Source: Vibrio artabrorum (GTDB lineage: Bacteria > Pseudomonadota > Gammaproteobacteria > Enterobacterales > Vibrionaceae). From it: 64,000 nt of DNA. Under the pieces are notes generated by a model. The model was not told the origin of the DNA, did no database searches, and was given only the letters and a program-made list of their open reading frames with translations. The stretch covers positions 62,001-126,000 of the forward strand of contig NZ_AP025458.1 in NCBI RefSeq assembly GCF_024347295.1, in the 5' to 3' direction. Of the stretch, positions 59,853 to 64,000 are shown piece after piece. Every line of letters begins with the position of its first letter. Position 1 is the stretch's first letter. A program made the position numbers and the translations under genes.

Positions 59853-60341
59853 ATGAGAAATATAATTGAGCCACTCCAAGCGTGGTGGACTTCAATCAGT
59901 CAAAGAGAGCAACGATTAGTCATTGGTTGCTCCGTTTTATTGGTGGTCGGTGTTGTTTATTGGGGATTAATTCAGCCACTCAGTCAGCGAGCTGAACTTG
60001 CCCAGAGTCGCATTCAAAGTGAGAAGCAACTGCTGGCTTGGGTAACCCATAAAGCCAATGAAGTGGTTGCGCTACGAGGCAGCGGTGGCATCAGTGCGAG
60101 TCAACCTCTGAATCAATCGGTGCCTGCTTCTATGCGTCGTTTCAAGATTGAATTGATTCGAGTGCAACCACGTGGTGAGATGCTACAAGTGTGGGTGAAA
60201 CCTGTGCCATTTAATCAGTTCGTCGATTGGCTGACATACCTGAAAGAGAAGCAGGGTGTAGAGGTTGAGTTTATGGATATTGATCGCTCTGATACCCCTG
60301 GGGTTATTGAGGTCAACCGACTACAGTTTAAACGAGGTTAA
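59853..60341 (+). CDS. gspM: Type II secretion protein M
   Basis: Small inner-membrane partner of GspL, 162 residues: one membrane helix (about 24-41, VIGCSVLLVVGVVYWGLI) and a periplasmic ferredoxin-like domain (about 85-160) with RFKIELIRVQPRGEMLQVWVKPVPF. GTG 59850 and ATG 59853 are adjacent in frame; ATG aligns better with other GspM starts. It is followed by gspN after 1 nt. Confidence 0.93.
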   Translation: MRNIIEPLQAWWTSISQREQRLVIGCSVLLVVGVVYWGLIQPLSQRAELAQSRIQSEKQLLAWVTHKANEVVALRGSGGISASQPLNQSVPASMRRFKIELIRVQPRGEMLQVWVKPVPFNQFVDWLTYLKEKQGVEVEFMDIDRSDTPGVIEVNRLQFKRG

Positions 60342-60342
60342 T

Positions 60343-61122
60343 GTGAAACGCGGTTTATCTTTTAAATATGGCCTGCTCTTTAGTGGCATCTTTGTCGTCT
60401 TTTTCTCCGTCAGTCTACTGCTGCACTTACCGGCTTCTTTTGCTCTTAAGCTCGCCCCGGTGATGCGCGGTTTCAGTATCGAAGGCGTGGAGGGCACGGT
60501 TTGGCAAGGCAGCGCAAACAACATCGTGTGGCAGCGTGTTAATTATGGCTCTGTGCAGTGGGACTTCCAGTTTTCTAAGCTATTCCAAGCCAAAGCGGAA
60601 CTCGCCGTTCGCTTTGGGCGTAGCAGCGATATGAATTTATCAGGTAAAGGGTATGTCGGGTACAGCATGAGTGGGGCTTATGTGGAAAACTTGGTGGCAT
60701 CAATGCCAGCTAAGAATGTGATGAAGTATGCTCCTGCTATTCCAGTACCGGTTTCGATTAGTGGACAAGTTGAACTGATGATCAAATCTGCTGTTTATGC
60801 GCAGCCTTGGTGCCAATCAGGCGAAGGTTCGCTGGCTTGGTCTAGTGCGGCGGTGGCTTCCCCAGTGGGGTCGTTAGATTTGGGGCCTGTGATTGCGGAC
60901 ATCACTTGTAAAGACAGCACCATTATGGCGAAAGGTACTCAGAAGAGCCAACAGGTAAACAGTGAGTTTTCGGCGAGCGTAACGCCAAATCAACGCTATA
61001 CGTCGGCAGCGTGGTTTAAGCCGGGCGCTGAATTTCCACCAACGATGCAGAATCAACTTAAATGGTTGGGGAATCCTGATAGCCAAGGTAAGTACCAGTT
61101 TACTTATCAAGGTCGCTTTTAG
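60343..61122 (+). CDS. gspN: Type II secretion protein N
   Basis: Last gene of the operon. 259 residues: one N-terminal membrane helix (about 8-28) and a beta-rich periplasmic body (VEGTVWQGSANNIVWQRVNYGSVQWDF) typical of GspN. The role is unclear; the protein is missing in some T2SS. The long open frame from 60265 overlaps gspM, while GTG 60343 has GAGG at 5-nt spacing, so I use it. A strong terminator closes the operon. Confidence 0.9.
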   Translation: MKRGLSFKYGLLFSGIFVVFFSVSLLLHLPASFALKLAPVMRGFSIEGVEGTVWQGSANNIVWQRVNYGSVQWDFQFSKLFQAKAELAVRFGRSSDMNLSGKGYVGYSMSGAYVENLVASMPAKNVMKYAPAIPVPVSISGQVELMIKSAVYAQPWCQSGEGSLAWSSAAVASPVGSLDLGPVIADITCKDSTIMAKGTQKSQQVNSEFSASVTPNQRYTSAAWFKPGAEFPPTMQNQLKWLGNPDSQGKYQFTYQGRF

Positions 61123-61156
61123 CTAAACAGCTAAGGGTCACTCAATTATGAAATAT

Positions 61157-61191
61157 AAAAAACGGGCGCCTCATTGAGGTGCCCGTTTTGT
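61157..61191. terminator. Terminator of the gsp operon (bidirectional with cysQ)
   Basis: 14-bp stem AAAACGGGCGCCTC / GAGGTGCCCGTTTT with one G.U pair and a 3-nt loop; T-rich on both strands. Confidence 0.88.
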
Positions 61192-61224
61192 TTGATTCGT
61201 TAGAATGACAGCGAGCAAACTCGG

Positions 61225-62052
61225 CTAGTCTTTACCTTGTAAGATCTCTGCCCATGGTAAGTCCGCATCACCAAGAACAATGAAATTGGGGTTCTCAAGC
61301 GTCTCTCTTTCATTGTATGAGAGTGGTTCTAGCTGGGTGCTCAAGATGCGGCCGCCCGCCTCTTCAACAATGCACTGGGTTGCGGCGGTATCCCATTCAC
61401 CCGTTGGACCAAGTCTTAGGTAACAATCCACAGCACCTTCTGCCACTAAACAGGCCTTAAGCGCTGCTGAGCCTAAAGGGACCAAATCATAGTTCCAGGC
61501 TGAGCTCATACGGCTAGTGATGTGATTGATGTCTTGGCGGCGGCTGATCGCCATCGCGATCGATTGGTTTGGCTGTTCATGGCGATGCGTTTTGATTTTC
61601 ACTCTGTCATTGAGGTCCGGGATTTTCCAAGCGCCTTTACCACGGTAGGCGTAATAGCTCACTCCGGAAGTCGGTGCGTAGACGACCCCCATGACGGGCT
61701 TGTTATGTTCAATTAGAGCGATAATTGTTGCGAAGTCACCACTTCGTGCGATGAACTCCTGGGTGCCATCTAGTGGGTCAACCAACCAGTATCGATCCCA
61801 TTGAGCTCGTTGCTCTAGGCCGATGTCAGCCGCTTCTTCAGACAACACGGGAATATCAGGGGTCAGTTCACAGAGCCTTTTCGAGATCAACTTATGCGCT
61901 GCAAAGTCAGCCGTGGTGACCGGCGTGTCATCACTTTTAGTGAACGCTTCGTAATCTTTTTTCTCGTAGATCTCTAAGATGAGCTGCCCAGCAGAACGAG
62001 CAATCTCAATGACTGAAGGGAGGAGATGAGATAAATCTTTTTTTATAGGCAT
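61225..62052 (-). CDS. cysQ: 3'(2'),5'-bisphosphate nucleotidase CysQ
   Basis: Dephosphorylates PAP made during sulfate assimilation. 275 residues. Metal/phosphate motifs: SDDTPVTTADFAAH, VLSEEAAD (Glu of the metal site) and WLVDPLDGTQEF (DPLDGT), then LGPTGEWDTAATQCIVEEAGG. The ribosome site is weak (AAGAGA). It follows nudE with a 36-bp gap on the same strand, so the two form an operon. Confidence 0.95.
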   Translation of the reverse strand: MPIKKDLSHLLPSVIEIARSAGQLILEIYEKKDYEAFTKSDDTPVTTADFAAHKLISKRLCELTPDIPVLSEEAADIGLEQRAQWDRYWLVDPLDGTQEFIARSGDFATIIALIEHNKPVMGVVYAPTSGVSYYAYRGKGAWKIPDLNDRVKIKTHRHEQPNQSIAMAISRRQDINHITSRMSSAWNYDLVPLGSAALKACLVAEGAVDCYLRLGPTGEWDTAATQCIVEEAGGRILSTQLEPLSYNERETLENPNFIVLGDADLPWAEILQGKD

Positions 62053-62088
62053 AAATGTTCTCTTACGCTTCGAGTGAGCCTGTTCGTT

Positions 62089-62640
62089 CTAATTGTTGTT
62101 TAAGGTTCGAAGGGTTAATAGTAGTGCGGTAATACTACGAGCCTCACAGAAGTCGAGATGCGTTAATAACTCTTCGGCTTGAGCAAGGGGCCAACGTACA
62201 ATATCCAGTGGTTCGGGTTCATCACCTTCTAGTTTCTCTGGGTAGAGTTCTTGTGCGATAAACAGTGTCATTTTGCTAGAGAAGTAAGAGGGCGCAAGGA
62301 TCACTTCCTTTAGTGGGGTGAGTTTGTTGGCACCAAAACCAATCTCTTCTTTTAGCTCACGAACGGCGGCTTCATTCGGTTGTTCACCTGAGTCAATGAG
62401 GCCTTTTGGAAAGCCCAGTTCATAGCGTTCTGTGCCCGCGGCGTATTCACGGACTAATAAAATATCGCCTTGTTCAGTAATCGGAACCATCATCACAGCA
62501 TGGCGCCCACTCGGTTTCATGCGTTCGTAAGTTCGCTGTTCGCCGTTTGAAAAGCGCAAATCAAGAGATTCGATAGAGAACAGTTTTGATTGAGCGACAG
62601 TTTGCTGAGCCAAAATTTCGGGCTTGGTCCTTTTTGTCAT
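62089..62640 (-). CDS. nudE: ADP compounds hydrolase NudE
   Basis: Nudix hydrolase of ADP-ribose, NADH and Ap3A-type compounds, 183 residues. The Nudix box is complete: GFPKGLIDSGEQPNEAAVRE followed by LKEEIG. AAGGAG lies 8 nt before the ATG. It is the first gene of the nudE-cysQ pair. Confidence 0.94.
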   Translation of the reverse strand: MTKRTKPEILAQQTVAQSKLFSIESLDLRFSNGEQRTYERMKPSGRHAVMMVPITEQGDILLVREYAAGTERYELGFPKGLIDSGEQPNEAAVRELKEEIGFGANKLTPLKEVILAPSYFSSKMTLFIAQELYPEKLEGDEPEPLDIVRWPLAQAEELLTHLDFCEARSITALLLTLRTLNNN

Positions 62641-62849
62641 TGCGCTCGCTCCTTAACTCATTGAGGTTCTTTCTTATAAAGTCATTCTAATATAGGGGAA
62701 ATGACGTTGAGTTCCTAGATCCGAGTTTTTATATCCTAGAATTATTAGAGCAAGAACCGATTGCGATCACTTGAATACCTTACTGCAAATGGTAACGAGC
62801 GGTGTTGAACGAGACATCACGGCTCGGAAGTGTTTCTGCTGTTTCAAAT
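62641..62849. other. Intergenic region between nudE and nfuA
   Basis: No gene seen. It must hold the nudE promoter; no clear -35/-10 pair was chosen. Confidence 0.3.
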
Positions 62850-62883
62850 ACAAAAAAGGTTGATGCTTACGCATCAACCTTTT
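62850..62883 (-). terminator. Intrinsic terminator of nfuA
   Basis: Perfect 12-bp stem AAAGGTTGATGC / GCATCAACCTTT with a 4-nt loop; T-runs on both strands, six T on the minus strand. Confidence 0.85.
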
Positions 62884-62925
62884 GATTGAATACCTTACTT
62901 GGTATCGCTAAGACAGCATAAGTGT

Positions 62926-63510
62926 CTAGTAGTAAGAGTGCTCACCACGATCGTGCTCAGTGGCATCACGAACAGCCGTTAGTTCACCTTCAAACTGTTG
63001 AAGAAGCTCTTTTTCGATGCCTTCTTTTAGCGTTACATCAACCATAGAACAACCGTTACAGCCGCCACCAAATGCAACGATAGCCGCACCGTCTTCAGTG
63101 ATTTCCACCAAGCTTACGTGACCACCGTGACCAGCAAGCTGTGGGTTAACTTGTGTTTGAATGGCGTATTCAACGCGTTCTACAAGTGGCGCATCATCAG
63201 AGACTTTACGCATTTTAGCATTTGGTGCTTTCAGTGTGAGTTGAGAGCCCATTTTATCCGTCACGAAGTCAATCTCAGCTTCGTCTAAGAATGGTAGGCT
63301 TAACTCATCTACGTATGCAGAGAATGCTTCGAAAGAAAGCTTGGTATCAGACGCTTCGATAGCATCTGTTGGACAGTAAGAAACACCACACTCAGCGTTT
63401 TGTGTGCCTGGGTTTACCACGAACACACGAATGTTTGTCCCTTCAGGCTGCTGTGACAGCAGATTGGCAAAGTGAGTTTGAGCTGTTTCTGTAATAGTAA
63501 TATTTGACAC
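62926..63510 (-). CDS. nfuA: Fe-S biogenesis protein NfuA
   Basis: Iron-sulfur carrier important under oxidative stress and iron limitation. 194 residues: an N-terminal degenerate A-type domain (about 1-100, [20 protein letters not shown]) and a C-terminal Nfu domain with the cluster motif C151-x-x-C154 ([17 protein letters not shown]), ending RGEHSYY as in E. coli. The open frame begins at 63603, but GTG 63510 gives the expected N terminus ([13 protein letters not shown]) and has AGG 8-9 nt upstream. It lies between comF/gntX and nudE. Confidence 0.95.
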   Translation of the reverse strand: MSNITITETAQTHFANLLSQQPEGTNIRVFVVNPGTQNAECGVSYCPTDAIEASDTKLSFEAFSAYVDELSLPFLDEAEIDFVTDKMGSQLTLKAPNAKMRKVSDDAPLVERVEYAIQTQVNPQLAGHGGHVSLVEITEDGAAIVAFGGGCNGCSMVDVTLKEGIEKELLQQFEGELTAVRDATEHDRGEHSYY

Positions 63511-63620
63511 GACGAATACCTGAGTAGATTTGTAGGTTATTAGCGCCATTCTACCCCTGTCAGATTTGTAATTCAGCCCTTTTTTTGTTGGATTGCTGTA
63601 CAAGTTGTGATTGACAGCTT

Positions 63621-64000
63621 TTATCCCGAGGGCTCAGGAGTACGGCAGATACAGTAAATATCAATCCTTTTAACGCCCACATCAAGCAGTAATTGGCATA
63701 ATTGATACACAGTACTGCCGGTGGTTACAACATCATCAATTATCGCGACGTGAGAGGGGATTGTTTCTTCAACATCTTGTTTTCGCAGTGCAAAGGCGTT
63801 GTTTAGATTGTGTAATCGTGCAGATTTGGACAGCCCTTGTTGAGAAGCGGTTGAACGAATTCGACGAAATAGCACCTCATCTTTAACGCCAAGCTCTTGA
63901 GCGGTGTAATTCGCTAGCAGCTGACTCTGATTAAAGCCACGATGAATGTATCGACGCCAATACAACGGTACACTGGTGATCAGCGGAGCAGGATGTTCGA
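63621..64000 (-). CDS. ComF-family phosphoribosyltransferase-like protein (GntX), 5' end cut by window
   Basis: C-terminal part of a ComF/GntX protein; the frame stays open to the window edge (residues [23 protein letters not shown]), so the start and the N-terminal zinc-binding part are missing. It has the PRPP-binding motif [16 protein letters not shown] and the end CICRTPE. The role is unclear: ComF is needed for DNA uptake in some bacteria, and GntX is adjacent to nfuA and bioH in E. coli. The start at an internal TTG shown by frame length alone is not real. Confidence 0.9.
   Translation of the reverse strand, partial: EHPAPLITSVPLYWRRYIHRGFNQSQLLANYTAQELGVKDEVLFRRIRSTASQQGLSKSARLHNLNNAFALRKQDVEETIPSHVAIIDDVVTTGSTVYQLCQLLLDVGVKRIDIYCICRTPEPSG

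Overview
The window is a stretch of core chromosome from a gammaproteobacterium of the genus Vibrio. A Splendidus-clade-like species is my inference from protein resemblance and moderate GC; no species marker is present. Evidence for Vibrio: a twelve-gene type II secretion operon (gspC-N) beside pckA-hslO-hslR, a long RyhB RNA between a GNAT gene and polA, paired c-di-GMP enzymes, and AsnC, UspB, YihI and FabY proteins of Vibrio type. I see no tRNA, rRNA, IS element, prophage, CRISPR array or integron. Both ends cut genes: prlC on the left, comF/gntX on the right.

Layout. (1) 1-10.2 kb: prlC, divergent asnC and a periplasmic-sensor GGDEF protein, rsmJ, a Cys/Lys-rich hypothetical, an EamA transporter, uspA, ftnA, uspB and yhiN. 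This is the E. coli prlC-rsmJ-uspA-uspB-yhiN neighbourhood with a ferritin inserted. (2) 10.3-19.9 kb: EamA transporter, rmuC, ubiE-ubiJ-ubiB (ubiquinone), tatA-tatB-tatC (folded-protein export), an unusual TatD-family nuclease facing them, then hemB and a GNAT. (3) 20.4-30.5 kb: Fur-box-controlled ryhB, polA with DnaA boxes in its leader, Spot 42 (spf), a small envelope hypothetical, engB, cytochrome c4, a CsrB/CsrC-family RNA, a methyltransferase, yihI, a DUF2489 gene and hemN. (4) 30.6-45.9 kb: a dCache-GGDEF-EAL protein, the nitrogen block glnG-glnL-(DUF4124)-glnA with sigma-54 and NtrC sites, divergent typA, an AAA NTPase, yihY-dtd-fabY and an AsmA-like gene. (5) 46.0-64.0 kb: pckA, hslO, hslR, gspC to gspN, cysQ, nudE, nfuA and comF.

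How it works together. Three global regulatory RNAs (RyhB for iron, Spot 42 for carbon, a CsrA-sequestering RNA) lie within 6.7 kb around polA, next to haem, ferritin, cytochrome and iron-sulfur genes. The glnA-glnL-glnG block has an NtrC-type promoter whose operator distances resemble the E. coli arrangement. The gsp operon is tightly overlapped and uses many GTG starts.

No novel defence or mobile system was found. The points most worth a second look are the RNA cluster, the DnaA-box/GATC cluster upstream of polA, the TatD gene with Bacteroidota-like motifs, the intra-operon hairpins in ubi and tat, and a few unrecognised envelope or Cys-rich proteins. Several start codons were moved from the longest open frame to a start supported by a Shine-Dalgarno sequence; each entry says so.
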